Assembly: GCA_036873755.1 (NCBI GenBank)
Contig: JAVTVY010047868.1
Location: 1 to 64,000 of the forward strand
Reading direction: 5' to 3'
Origin: Hanleya hanleyi
Taxonomy: Eukaryota; Mollusca; Polyplacophora; Lepidopleurida; Hanleyidae
DNA: 64,000 bases
Part shown: in pieces, positions 20,755-31,865 of the stretch
How the letters are laid out: the number at the start of each line of letters is the position of its first letter
Numbering within the stretch: the stretch's first letter is position 1
Notes under the pieces: model-generated
Database searches by the model: none
The model's input: only the letters and a program-made list of their open reading frames with translations
Told to the model about the DNA's origin: nothing
Made by a program: the position numbers and the translations under genes

Positions 20755-20960
20755 CGTTAACCCTACCTGGCCTGGGCGATTTGTGGTCTACCGCAGCCTG
20801 AAAGGGGGGGAGGGTGCTCCCCTAAATATTTTGCTATCCTTAGGTGGCCCTCCACAGTTTCGTAGTAATGGCCCCGGTCTAATTTCATAATACGATAGAC
20901 TGCCCTTGTTCTGCTAAATCATAATTCTTCTTGTCTTCTTAATAGCTTATATCTATAATA
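20755..20960. repeat. End of a TTAACCCTA-type MITE
   Basis: TTAACCCTACCTGGCCTGGG at 20755 matches the termini of the intact element at 34551-35143. The G-rich AGGGTGCTCCCC segment follows as in that element. I did not find a matching opposite end. Confidence 0.6.
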
Positions 20961-21677
20961 CCATCCTATTCAGCATTATCAACGCTGCAAACGAGTATGT
21001 ACAGATCGAGTGCTAGCTTCGTCTACACGCTGATCGGGAGCATGGAGTAAATTTTGTCCTGCCTCAGTTATGCCCCTTGGGTGTGCCTAAAAATCGGGAC
21101 TCCTACGGGAAGAAAATCTGACAAGAAACCGGCAGGTTGACACCCACTTTTGTTTGCCTTTTTAAGTTGAGACCGTATCAGGGAACGTGAGTAAGAAGTT
21201 TAATTGAAATCGCTCTTACAGATTTTTCTGGAAATTGAGCCGAATTTGATCATTTTTCGACATTTTTAAGGGGTTTTCTAGGGAAAATGGAGGAGAATGG
21301 AGGAGAATGTTCCAGTTTAATTTCTCTATAAGTGCTATATCTTAAAATATTAGTTTCATCATGCTCTTTCAGAAAATATATACATATAAGTGATTTGGGT
21401 TGAAGGTTTTACGACAACTGGTGGCCGAAAAACGGACCCTTAGTCTATTCCATGCAAAATGGAAAAATCTCTGGAGTGCACCCTTTAAGGCATAATGGTG
21501 GGGTCTATGCAATATCTCAATGTCGACTCCATTACGAAGCGGAGATGTGTCATTACGCCAGATTGTTTAATTTTGACTGCCTAGTTACACCTGGAGCGCT
21601 ATTTTCGGAAGCAGGTGGAAAGAAGATCAGGAGTCTGCCTATACACTGGGCATTGCACACTGCTAAAGTCACCCAAT
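20961..21677. other. No feature recognised
   Basis: AT-rich sequence without a domain-bearing frame, clear inverted repeat or RNA gene. Confidence 0.5.
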
Positions 21678-22390
21678 AGCAACGAGATCCATTCCTTCGT
21701 GTCATACATCGTGGAACAGGGAAAACAACTATACACACCCCATAGTAAAATGCACAGAAGAAAAAAAGCATGACCATCCCAATACTTCTGTCCCAAACAT
21801 GCATTCTCGGAGATGCCAATTAACACTGAAGTAACTGAAGGAGGTCTGCGGCCTATTAATTAAATGGCATGACCTTCAGTCCGGTTGTGACATCAATATG
21901 ACACCCAATTCGACCCTTTCCGATCAACATCTGCCCAAAAAATCCACACAAATGCACTTCTACCCACAATTCTCTGTCTGTGCCTACGCAGATTGACGGT
22001 ATTTCCACGACACACCAGTTCAATCGGATGCTCCCCGATGAGTGCTTCAAATTTTTCCACCCTTTTCCAATGCCCTTTGTGTCGTCCGCGCCATAGCCTC
22101 ACTTCACTACGCACCCATCCATTCTGACGCTCCCCAACGAGTGCTACACACTTACCCAATGAGTCACCCAATGACCACGAGACCCCTTCCTTCGTATTCT
22201 ACAGCGTCAGACAGAGAAAACAAGTACCCACACCTCAAATTAAAATCCACAATAAAAGAAAACTACCACAACAATACTTCTACACCAAACATGCATTCTC
22301 GGAGATGCCAATTAACATTGAAGTAACTGAAGGGAATTTGGGGGTCTGTTAATCAAGGGGCGTGACTTCTGACCCGGATGTAACGTGACG
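21678..22390. repeat. Two direct repeats of ~220 bp
   Basis: 21678-21895 and 22169-22390 are direct copies. They share ATGCATTCTCGGAGATGCC, AATTAACA, TGAAGTAACTGAAGG and a GGCATGACCTTC/GGCGTGACTTCT block. The 5' part resembles the ~165-bp array at 3.1-4.0 kb. The spacer 21896-22168 includes the CGAGTGCTTCA subterminal core. Confidence 0.8.
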
Positions 22391-24100
22391 AGGAAGGAGC
22401 GGTGCAATATGATTTACATGTAACATTGAAGCAACTAAAGAAGATCTGTATCAAAATATCTTGGGGTTTTGCCGTGAAGAGGCTTACGTTTGGGGTCTCG
22501 CTCTGATAAAGCCCTAAATTGGAGCGATATGCAAGGGGTGGGATCACACTGACAACGTATGGCGACTCAAAAGCAACCATATGACTGCACTGAAATCATG
22601 CGTCGACACCCAACATTCAGTCTCGAGAATTCGGTGGATTCTCGGATGCAGTCTTAGTATGCCAGCGGCGCTTTTATTGCAGCTGTTCTTGTGGAGACAG
22701 TGAAGTATCCACACGAGCCTAGCACCGGCTTCAGCGGAGTTAGATACACTAGTTAGAGCTGTGATGACAGATCAGCTCAAGCAGCTCATCTGATGATAAT
22801 GGATGAGCATCGTGGACGTTTGATAAAACTGGTAAACGGAAGAATACCCAGGAAAACTAACCTGTAATGCCTGACGTCGTACGGATTAAATTTCCCACCA
22901 AGACAATAAACCTACATACATTTGTCGAGAGACATTTACATAGGGCGGGCCTCGGACACAATACAGCACAAATTATATTTACCATAAAGTAGTATGGTAG
23001 TCCTTTCGCAATGGGGCATAAAACATGGAGTTTGCTACATGTACATATACTCTGCCAGGCTCTACACTATTGGGATTCGTTTTTTGTACGAAGCAGTGCA
23101 GGCCATCCTAAAGGAAAAATTCGGGACTATCCAACGACAGAAATGTTCGAATCAGAGGAGATAACTCCCGACGGCCAAAAAGGTCCAAACAAGATTGATC
23201 AGCGACCCGAATTTGCTCTTTCGCTACTACTTCGCTACTATCAGATGATTAACATGGCGGCCATGCGTGGGAACCAGAAAGGTGACGTTTCGTCGACGAC
23301 AACAATTGTCGCCAATCAGAGTGGTTATCACTATACTATGCAACTAGGCAATATAAGAACAGCATTAACAACTCACGTTTGATAAATGTCTCTCCCCCAC
23401 AACTGAACCTGCGGACAGCTCAACATCATCATGGTGGCGTAACCCCCGGAAGTTATCACGGTGAAAACAGTTAACATCTTTGCACATCCAACCATGCCAA
23501 GTTTGAGCCTGGAGACGATAATCCCAGCCGAAATTGCACCGAAAGCGCAAGCCCCATATTTGCTGAAACCTACATAAAATAGAGTACAATATAAATTAAT
23601 GATAAATGTTAGTTACCCGAGAGAAAATCAAACGTCTATGGCTGGAATACGATATCCCAGCTTACTGGCACTGAAAGTTATTCGAAAACCATTTCGGCTA
23701 GGGAACCGGAAAAACTGAAATGCACCACTGCTGCATGCCTAGTAGACATATTGGTGAGTCAAGACTGATACTGTTATTTTCGTCCTGGTCTGAGTAACCA
23801 GGCTAAACAATATATTCTTCTGTTATTCCACACGTCGAAAATTTGCAACAAACGGGTGTGGGATGAAAGGAGGGAAAGGCATGCGCAGTGGAGGAGTGGT
23901 AGCAAAAGTGGAAAGTTTTAAGTTCGCAGAGGCATATTTGATTGAAATAGTATTTATTTGCATTCACAATTAGTGGAAGCACATTAATGCAAGCTTAGTA
24001 GTGTGTCTCCCGTATACAGCAAAACGTACAAGTATAAATTTAATTGAACAAACGTATATGGTCATGGGTTCGCAGGGGCATATTTGAGAGACTGAGAGCT
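22391..24100. other. No feature recognised
   Basis: I see no supported gene. A 123-codon frame at 23011-23382 has no domain and no neighbouring coding signal. Sequence complexity is normal, so this may be unique host DNA. Confidence 0.45.
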
Positions 24101-24104
24101 ACAT

Positions 24105-24540
24105 CGCATCCAGATATCCAACGCGGCCCCTTTAGCTTGGGTATGACGTAACATTGGGCAGAATAAACTATATGAAAACTTGTTAACGATAAAGATAAAG
24201 CGTTGAGGCGTTAACATAGGCGTTAAGGAGTTAACATAGGCGTTAAGACGTTTCGTGGGGTTCCACTTCTCTTGCTTGCTATGCATATAACCTTGAAGTG
24301 CCTGTGACATAGTCAGCCTATTTGAAATACACCTTTCTCTACTACTCCTCAGTGCACATACTCACACTTATCAGCACCAGTTTGGCTCTACCCGATAAGA
24401 GCTTCAATAGGATACCATCCATGTTTGGACACATCCCGAGGCTAATAGCTTACAAAATACTTTATATGACACTCACTCTCTCAAACCCACTTCCTCCTCC
24501 TCCTCCAATCCTTCCTCTTTCTCCTCCTCCTAGGTAACTC
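24105..24540 (+). repeat. Direct repeat copy 1, pairs with ~27680-28110
   Basis: The repeat begins with a cassette 3' end (ATCCAACGCGGCCCC, TGACGTAACATTGGGC) and GGCGTTAA boxes. It continues through CATATAACCTTGAAGTG, CTCAGTGCACATACTCAC and TATCAGCACCAGT to a CTCCTCC microsatellite. The same order recurs at 27680-28110. Confidence 0.85.
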
Positions 24541-24670
24541 GGCCATGTAGCCAGAGCGAACATGGCCTCATCTCCCAAACGCTGATATGCATTGATTTCT
24601 TTTTTACTTTTTGCTAGCGATTGTATCATGCTGTATTATTTAAAACTAACGGGCCGGTATATGAGGGGTT

Positions 24671-25897
24671 GAGGGGCTATATCGCATTCAAATAGGGCGT
24701 GTAGAGTCTTATATTGAAGCTCTCGCGGTGTAGATCACGACTTGGGGGTCAACATGTCATCAATGACGTCATTAGTGACATCATTAGTTGGAGTAGTAGC
24801 GAAAACGCCCATTTTGGGTGCGTGTGTGTGTATTTGAGGGACCATTTTTGGTCAGTCGATGTCCAGCCGTCAAGATGGGTTATACATGGTCTGATTGTAA
24901 ATGCACGTTCTTCAGACAATAAGATCTGAAGCGACACCAGAAGAATATACATTGGATTGAAACCACCGGGAGTGCACTGAGGCGGATGCTGAGAATATGG
25001 AAGCTGACTCTGAGAGTCCAACGACTGATACAGAAACAGAGACTGCTGAGAGTCTATCTACTGGGCAATGACCTCAGATAGTCAGCCAACATGCCAGAGA
25101 ATTGAGGACGAACCTGCCTTCTGGGATCTTATTGTACATGAAGCTATTAATACTCACGATGCACTCCCGAGACTTACTTTTCTCTAATTCTCACCGTGTT
25201 CGCTGGCGAATATCACTCCCAGTCTGACTCTACTCCATGAGCACTTCACAACGACAAATAACAGGATCAATAGTTGTCCATTTCGACACCCAAACAGCCA
25301 ATCCAATGCCATTTTCTCACAATATGGGTTTTCCACTACACAGATCCAATTGGATGCTCCCCGACGAATGCTTCAACATGACGCCCATACGATCCATTTG
25401 GACCAACAGTGATCCACCTCAACCCCAAAACGTCCACTCCAATGCAATTTTTCTACTGCGCATGAACGCCATAGCCCCTTCTGCCACCATCTACCAATCC
25501 AATCAGACGCTCCACTACGAATACTTCAAATTGATACAATCCACCTCTAATTCGGACCAATTGTAGTTCACCTCGACCGAAAAACGGCCATTCCAATGCT
25601 CTTTCCCCATAATTACCTGTCTGCGCAGGGTACCATAGTCTTACTTCCACGAAACACCCATCCAGTCGGACGCTCCACCAAGAGTGCTACACAGTGACAC
25701 TTCCCACTTCCCATTCCGATCAATAATGGTCCCACAATCACCCAAACACACACCCACGCACCTCCAAAATGTCTATTTTCGCTAAAACTTCTACGGATGA
25801 CGTCACTGATAACATGGACATCCTTCATGTCGTGGTCTACACGGCGAGAGGTTCAATATGAGACCCTGCACGCACTATTTGGATGCGATATAGCCCG
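24671..25897. mobile_element. Inverted-repeat element I carrying a C2H2 relic
   Basis: The arms 24671-24852 and 25722-25897 are reverse complements with good agreement (GGGGCTATATCGCATTC, ATATTGAAGCTCTCGC, TGACGTCA, AAACGCCCATTTTGG). Between them lie a C2H2 cassette remnant (24868-25160) and subterminal tandem repeats (25200-25720) with the CACGAATGCTTCAA core. Length is about 1.23 kb. No transposase is visible, so it would be non-autonomous. Confidence 0.75.
24868..25160 (+). pseudogene. C2H2 cassette protein, copy b (relic)
   Basis: Homologous to copy c at nucleotide level from the CAGTCGATGTCCAGCCGTCA leader. The finger region is broken, with no usable frame. The spacer (ACTGATACAGAAACAGAGAC) and the start of the C-terminal domain (FWD then a helical VHEAIN-like run) survive to about 25160, where the gene is truncated. 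Confidence 0.65.
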
Positions 25898-26273
25898 TCA
25901 ATCTCTCAAAAATGCCCACTTTCGCTAATACTCCTCGACTGCCATGCGCGCCACAGAATTCCTTTCACGCTATTCTCGTCCACTGGGACGCTCCCCCACG
26001 AATCCTTCAAACTGATACCTCCCGCGACCCATTCGGACCAATGCCGCCAACAGAGTTATGCACAGTCAGACTTGTAGTTCTTGCGTCCAGATTGTATAGA
26101 TGGCGCTACGATCTTAAATTTCACCTCCTCCGGGGTATCGGGGAATTTGCCAAACGGACGCCATTTTCTTCTACTGATATGATAAAAACGCACCTGCACG
26201 GAGGTTTTTCACCTTTTGCGAGCGATTGTATCATGATATATTATTTAAAACTAACGGGTCGATGAATGAGGGG
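25898..26273. repeat. Direct repeat copy, pairs with 32770-33080
   Basis: It shares CCATTCGGACCAATGCCGCC, AACAGAGTTATGC, GTATAGATGGCGCTACG, CCATTTTCTTCTAC and GCGAGCGATTGTATCATG with 32770-33080. It separates inverted-repeat elements I and II. The GCGAGCGATTGTATCATG end also occurs near 24610. Confidence 0.8.
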
Positions 26274-26467
26274 TTTAGGGGCTATATCGTATCCAAATAA
26301 GACGTGCACGGTGTCATATTGAAGCTCTCGCGGGGTAGACTGCGACTTGAGGATCTCCATGTCATCAGTGACGACATCGGTGACGTCACCAATAAGAACG
26401 GCCTTTTTGGGAATGCGTGGGGGGTGTTTTAGCGACCATTCTTGGTCAGTCGACGTTCAACCCTCAA

Positions 26468-27050
26468 TATGGTTTATGGATGGTCTGAGTGCAAATGTAC
26501 GTTCATCAGACAATAAGATATGATGCGACACCAGACGAATATACATGGGATTGAAAACATCGGGAGTGCACTGAGGCGGATGATGAGAATATGCCAGCTC
26601 ATTCTGAGAGTCCAACGACTGGTACCGAAACAGAGACTGCTGAGAGTCTATCTACTGAGCTTAACCTCAGATAATCAGCCTACATGCCTGGAAAATGAGG
26701 AAGAACCTACATTCTGGGATCGTATTGTGCATGAAGCTATTAATTACAACACATATAAGGGACGTTGCGGCGATCGAAGACGCCGGACAGGATAACTTAC
26801 AACAGTCCCCTGCATCAGGAAAACAGCCATGACGATCTATGAACGGTATATCGTGCTGCCTTTTGAAATGAAAGGCGACCCCAAGCACATATCCGTCGTT
26901 AGGACCAAGCGTCAGCTGGAAGAGGATATGGGACTGTCACTCAGCGAGGCCCTGCAAAATGCGATCAAAATACGCAAACAGCTGTCCAGGACATGTTGGC
27001 GTTTCAGTATCCTGGCCTGGTTGACGAGGATTGTAACAAGCGGGTCCTAG
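26468..27050 (+). pseudogene. C2H2 cassette protein, copy c (frameshifted)
   Basis: The leader CAGTCGACGTTCAACC leads into a damaged finger (TACGTTCATCAGACAATAAG where TTCACCAGACGTTACGAT is expected) and ATGATGCGACACCAGACGAA. The acidic spacer is out of frame. The C-terminal domain is readable as FWDRIVHEAIN, then AMTIYERYIVLPFEMKGDPK and LEEDMGLSLSEALQNAIK in two frames. About 30 bases are missing around the ATEDAGQDN-like block relative to copy d. It ends near 27048. Confidence 0.7.
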
Positions 27051-27299
27051 CGAACATGGCCGACCATTGAACTTTCTAAAATGGCGGCAACTGACTGAAA
27101 AAGATCAGCCGAGAATACATCTAACAGGCAAGAACGAATATAACAGATGCAGCGACAAATGGCAGCTTCTGATTGGGTGAAAGCATACTTGAATTGTAAA
27201 CATATCCAACGCGGCTCCCCCAGCTTGGGAATGATGTAACATTGGGGAGAATAAAATATATAAAAAAAACGAGTTGATCTTTCTTTCTATCATCTCACG

Positions 27300-28560
27300 A
27301 CTCATGCACAATTTTTCAACTGCGCATGCGCGCCATAGCCCCTACTTCCACGATATTCCCCTCCAATCGGAATGATACTACCAACGTCTCGTGATGTAAC
27401 ATTGGGGAGAATAAATTATATGGAAACTGGTGAACCAGTTGATCTTTCTTTGATCTGTCTGCATCATGGAGTCAACACTTTATGCTAGGGCGTTAAGATA
27501 AAGTATTAAGACGTTACCGTAAGCGTTAAGGCGTTTCGTGGGATTCCCCTTCAACCCCAAAACGCCCATCCCAATGCCATTTTTCTAATGCGCATGCGCA
27601 CCATAGGCCCTACTTCCACGATCTACCCATCCAATCGGACACTCCCCAACGAATGCTTCAAACTGATGCCACCCACGTCTCATAATGTAACATTGGGGAG
27701 AATAAACTATATGAAAACTTGTGAACGAGTTAATCTTTCTTTGTCTCATATGTCTGTATCATGGAGTCAAGACGTTAAGCTGGAGCGTTAAGATAAAGCG
27801 ATAATGCGTTACCATAGAAGTTAAGGCGGTTAGTGCGTGGGATTCCCATTCTCTCGCTGCAAATATTGCTATGCATATAGCCTTGAAGTGACCGGGGCAT
27901 AGTCAAACTCTTTGTAACGCCCCTTTCTCTACTGCTCTTCAGTGCACATGCTCACGCTTATCAGCACCAGTCTGGCCCTACGCAATAAGAGCTTCAACAG
28001 GATACAGCCTATATTTGGATACAGCCTGAGGATAATGGTTTATAAAACGACCTTATCTGACACTCACTCAGTCAACCTCCTCCTCCTCCTCCTCCTCCTC
28101 CTCCTTCACAAGACCAATTCGGACCAATAGTAGTCCATGTCGACACCCAAACAACCATTCCAATGCAATTTTTTCCACAATTTAGTTTTTCCACTACACA
28201 CTCAGCCAGCCGGATGCTCCCCCACGAATGCTTCAATATGTCGCCCCATACGAACCATTTGGTCCACCGAAAGCCAAAAACGTCCATTTCAATGCAAATT
28301 ATCTACTGCGCATGCGCGCCATAGCCCCTACTTCCACGATCTATCTATCAAATCGGACGCTCCCGCACGAGTACTTCAAACTGATACCACCAACGTCTCA
28401 TTCGGACCAATTGTAGTCCACCTCGACCCCAAACGGCCATTCCAATGCCTTTTTCTACAGTTCTCTGTCTGCGCATGCGCGCCACAATATTACTTCCACG
28501 ACACACCCAGTCGGACGCTCCCTCAAGTGTGCTAAACAATGAAACCTCCCACTACCCATT
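27300..28560. repeat. Subterminal ~165-bp repeats and cassette 3' ends
   Basis: Copies of a ~165-bp unit carry TGCGCATGCGCGCC, CCTACTTCCACGATCTA, CCAATCGGACGCTCCC, CGAATGCTTCAAACTGAT and TCGGACCAATNGTAGTCCAC. Examples of the GCGCATGCGCGCC word are near 27320, 27590, 28309 and 28471. They alternate with the cassette 3' ends. Open frames here follow the repeat and are not genes. Confidence 0.75.
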
Positions 28561-29544
28561 CGGACCAAGAATGATCCCTAAATCACTCAAACACACACTC
28601 ACGCACGTCCAAAATGTCCGCTTTCGCTGCAACTTCTACTGATGACGTCTCTGATGACATGGACATCCCTCAAGTCGTGGTCTGCACCGCGAGAGGTTCA
28701 ATTTGAAACCTTACGCGCCGTATTTTGATGCAATATAGCCTGCCAATCTCTCAAAAATTCTCACTTTCGCTACTACTCCGCCATATAGTCCATGAGCCAG
28801 ACCCCAAAATTTCATCAATTGGTACCACCTGGGGTGGCAAATTCTCATTATGTTTTTTTGAAAGTCCTATATCCTTAGATGCAAAAAAAAACTTTGAAAG
28901 CAATCCGGGGCGCACAGCTTAGTTGTAGTAATCACCTCTTAAAGACGGACACCCAAGTTCAATCTGAGGGACCAGATTTGGGGGTAGGGGAAATATAAAG
29001 TTGAATATCTTTGCAAGTAATGGCGATATAGTGACAATTGCCCACTCGAATTGTTGGTAATCTGATCCTCTATCTGTTGGTATCTGTAATATGCTAATAT
29101 GTCAATTATGTAGGTCACCAGAGGCCAAAAGGTCACGAAATCTGACCCCTGTCTAAAACGTGACCACCTGTATGAAAACTGGCTGCAGATACCATACCAA
29201 TGGGATTTTCTTAACCTAAATGGGTTCAAATGGAAGCCAAGGAGTACCCAAGTCTATAATAAGTATAAACAAGTGGAGTTTATTATTGTTTAGACTGTGG
29301 CACCGAACTGATTTTGACGCATTTTCAAAAATGTTTTTTTATTGGGCTAAAAACAGGCAAAATTGTACGAAGTTGGACAGCTTGAGATTAGTTGCATATT
29401 TGAGCAAACAACTACACCAAATGCTAATGGCCATGTCTTAAGTCTATTCAGGGATTAGTTAAGCTATATTTCGAGGTAATTAGGTCACCAGAGGTCAAGG
29501 TCAAAGATTGTCAATTATTAATTTTCTACATTTTTACTTGGAAC

Positions 29545-29862
29545 TTGTCACAGCGAAACCACTCACCAATTGCCAATATACGAGTTGTTAGAGCATTTCC
29601 ATCATAGATCTCTAGATTTGTATCTAATACCGCTTATGCCGGGGCTAGGGGCCGTGTGGTCATATCATCCAAGTTGTCACATGAACAGGTACAATAAAAG
29701 TGTACCTGAGATACAACACATATCACGAATCGCTAGATTCTTGGTATGTGATTTAGAATAGGTTAACCGGAAGACTGTACTGTGAAGTCATGTGGCTCTG
29801 TCAGTATGTCGGCACCACTTCCCGTTTCCCTTATATGTGTTGTAATTTCATATTGCAGTGTA
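29545..29862 (+). mobile_element. Diverged Penelope-like 3' relic in the left arm
   Basis: The segment is absent from the right arm. GGGGCTAGGGGCCGT, then CACATGAACAGGTACAAT and GAGATACA, correspond to the region just after the RT frame in PLE-3 and PLE-4 (GGGGCTAGGGGCCGTATG, ATGAACAGTCACAATC, GAGATACATC). It is more diverged than the other PLE fragments, so it belongs to another subfamily or is older. Confidence 0.65.
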
Positions 29863-30017
29863 TTTACATTGCAATCAGTTTCAAGTACAGAGCATCAGAG
29901 ACATCGCTGGTGCACCCTGTACCGTATAGCCCGTAGGGCATAGGGTAAACCAGGGTGCGAGTGCACCAGGCATGGGTGTCCGCAGGGATCAAAGGTCAGT
30001 CGTTCTCCAAATCCCCT

Positions 30018-30194
30018 TTATCGCTCGTTAAGGCGCTGAGACGGGCGTTAAGGCGTAGATAGAGCGTTGACGGGCGTCACTGCATTTCGATGTATTGGTG
30101 GCAATTCCATGAAAATCAGAGCTTCTGAGCTAGTTCACCAGGGCGCTGAAGCGTTAAGCTAAGCGTTGATGGGCGTTACTGTCTATAAAAGCAA
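30018..30194 (+). promoter_or_regulatory. GGCGTTAA box array and TATA box, cassette copy d
   Basis: About eight GGCGTTAA-like boxes (GGCGCTGAG, GGGCGTTAAGGCG, AGCGTTGACGGGCG, AAGCGTTAAGCTAAGCG, GGGCGTTAC) are followed by TATAAAAG at 30184-30191. The array is conserved in copies a and e. The boxes are plausible binding sites for the cassette's own zinc-finger protein. Confidence 0.6.
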
Positions 30195-30797
30195 GTGTCT
30201 TCCCAAAACACGCACAGTCGACGTTCAACCGTCAGCAGGGCTTATACTTGCTCTAAGTGCGAACGCACGTTCACCAGACGTTACGATATGATGCGACACG
30301 AGAAAAATATGCATGGGATTGAAGACTACGAGGCACAAGAGCCGATACAGAGACTGATGAGAGTCCATCGACTGATACCGAAACAGATTGCTGAGAGTCT
30401 ATCTAGTGATATGGAGAGCTTGACCTCAGATAGTCAACCTGCGTCTGGGGAAAGTGAGGCAGAACCTACCTTCTGGGATCGTATTGTGCGAGCAGCTATC
30501 AATAATCACGCTGCAGCAATCGAGGACGCCGGACAGGATAACTTACAACAGGCATACACTCAAATGCGCCCCTGCATCAGGAAAACAGCCATGGCGATTT
30601 ATGAACAGTATACCTTACTACCGCTTGAAATGAAAGACGACCCCACGCACAGGTCCATCATAAAGACCAAGCGTCACTTGGAAGAGGATATGGGGCTACC
30701 ACCCACCGAGGCCCTGGAAAATGCGATCAGGACGCGTAAACAGTTCTTTCAGGACATGCTGCCTCAGTGGTATTCTGAACTGCCCGATGATGCTTAG
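30195..30797 (+). pseudogene. C2H2 zinc-finger cassette protein, copy d
   Basis: The frame is open for 200 residues but begins at GTG. The family's MAY start is AGG here, so no ATG precedes the finger. The finger itself is the most complete: YTCSKCERTFTRRYDMMRHEKNMH (C-x2-C-x12-H-x4-H) split here only for reading. Two small indels (near 30335 and 30392) put the stretch between into another frame (PIQRLMRVHRLIPKQ) compared with the acidic spacer of copy e. The C-terminal domain is intact: FWDRIVRAAINNHAA, AGQDNLQQAYTQMRP, KTAMAIYEQYTLLPLE, LEEDMGLPPTEALENAI. DNA binding is likely from the finger; the C-terminal domain is unknown to me. Confidence 0.75.
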
Positions 30798-31102
30798 ATC
30801 ACACCGAGCAACTTTCTCAAAGGACGGCTTCTGATTGGACAAGAGCAGCCGAGAATATGACAGATGCAGTGCCAAATGGCGGCCTCTGATCGGACACGAA
30901 TCTTCTTGAATTGTAAACATGGCCAACGCAGCTCCTCCAGAGTGGGTATGATGTAACATTGGGGAGAATAAACTATATGAAAATTTGTTGTTGTTGTTGT
31001 TGTTGTTGTTCTCTCAACTGTCATTCATGTTGTTCTCTATCCCGTCTATATCATGGCGCCAAGGCGTTATGCTAGGGCGTTATGGCGTAATGACTCACTC
31101 AC

Positions 31103-31624
31103 TCACTCACGCAGCATGTCCTGAAAGAGTTGTTTGCGCATCCTGATCGCATTTTCCATGGCCTCGTTGGGTGGTAGCCCCATATCCTCTTTCATGTGTC
31201 GCTTGGTCTTCATGATGGACCTGTGCGTGGCGTCGCCTTTCCTTTCAAGCGATAGTAAGGAATACTGTTTATAGATCGCCATGGCTGTTTTCCTGATGCG
31301 GGGGCGCATTTGGGTGTATGCCTGTTGTAAGTTATCTTGTCCGGCGTCCTCGATTGCTGCAGCGTGAGTATTGATAGCTGCTCTCAAAATACGATCCCAG
31401 AAGGTAAGTTCTGCCTCACTTTCCTCGGACGTAGGCTGACTATCTGAGGTCAAGCTCTCCATATCACAAGATAGACTCTCAGCAATCTCTGTTTCGGTAT
31501 CAGTCGATGGACTCTCATCAGTCTCTGTATCGGGTTTTTCTGCCTCGGAGTTTTCAATCTCATGTATATTTTTCTCCTGTCGCATCATATCGTATCGTTC
31601 GCACTTAGAGCAAGTATAAGCCAT
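31103..31624 (-). CDS. C2H2 cassette protein, copy e (reference copy, degenerate finger)
   Basis: The start is chosen at ATG 31624 (MAYTCSKCER) because it is shared with copy a and lies ~45 bases below the TATA box; the frame stays open to 31693. The ~174-residue product has a finger lacking five residues (TFTRR) and the first His (Gln instead), then a Ser/Thr/Glu spacer (TETDESPSTDTETEIAESLS), then the helical domain (FWDRILRAAIN, AGQDNLQQAYTQMRP, RKTAMAIYKQYSLLSLE, MKEDMGLPPNEAMENAI). It is the only copy with an unbroken frame from ATG to the FQDML end. With a broken finger it may keep partner binding but not DNA binding. Function is inference. Confidence 0.65.
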   Translation of the reverse strand: MAYTCSKCERYDMMRQEKNIHEIENSEAEKPDTETDESPSTDTETEIAESLSCDMESLTSDSQPTSEESEAELTFWDRILRAAINTHAAAIEDAGQDNLQQAYTQMRPRIRKTAMAIYKQYSLLSLERKGDATHRSIMKTKRHMKEDMGLPPNEAMENAIRMRKQLFQDMLRE

Positions 31625-31659
31625 GTTGACGGTTGAACGTCGACTGCGTGTTTTGGGAA

Positions 31660-31865
31660 TACACTTACTTTTATAGACAGTAACGCCCATCAACGCTTAG
31701 CTTAACGCTTCAACGCCCTGATGAACTAGCTCAGAAGCTCCTATTTTCATGGAATTGCCACCAATACATCGAAAGGCAGTGACGCCGTCAACGCCCTTCG
31801 TCCCGTCTCAACGCCTTCACGCTCTATCTTTACGCCTTAACGCCCGTCTCAGCGCCTTAACGAGC
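31660..31865 (-). promoter_or_regulatory. GGCGTTAA box array and TATA box, cassette copy e
   Basis: TATAAAAG (complement of 31669-31676) sits ~45 bases above the ATG. Upstream, read leftward, are repeated GGGCGTTAC, AGCGTTAAGCTAAGCG, GGGCGTTGACGGCG, GGCGTAAAG and GGCGCTGAGACGGGCG boxes. It mirrors the array at 30018-30194. Confidence 0.6.

Larger units (their letters stand above)
26274..28734. mobile_element. Inverted-repeat element II carrying a C2H2 copy
   Basis: The arms 26274-26452 and 28566-28734 are inverted copies of the arms of element I. Inside are C2H2 copy c (26468-27050), three cassette 3' ends (about 27200-27300, 27390-27545, 27680-27850), GGCGTTAA boxes, a CTCCTCC microsatellite (28076-28104) and ~165-bp subterminal repeats with CTGCGCATGCGCGCC. 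At ~2.46 kb it is about twice element I, apparently by internal duplication. Confidence 0.7.

Noticed and set aside
23011..23382. 123-codon open frame as a host gene
   Set aside because: No domain, no neighbouring exons or coding signal that I can see.
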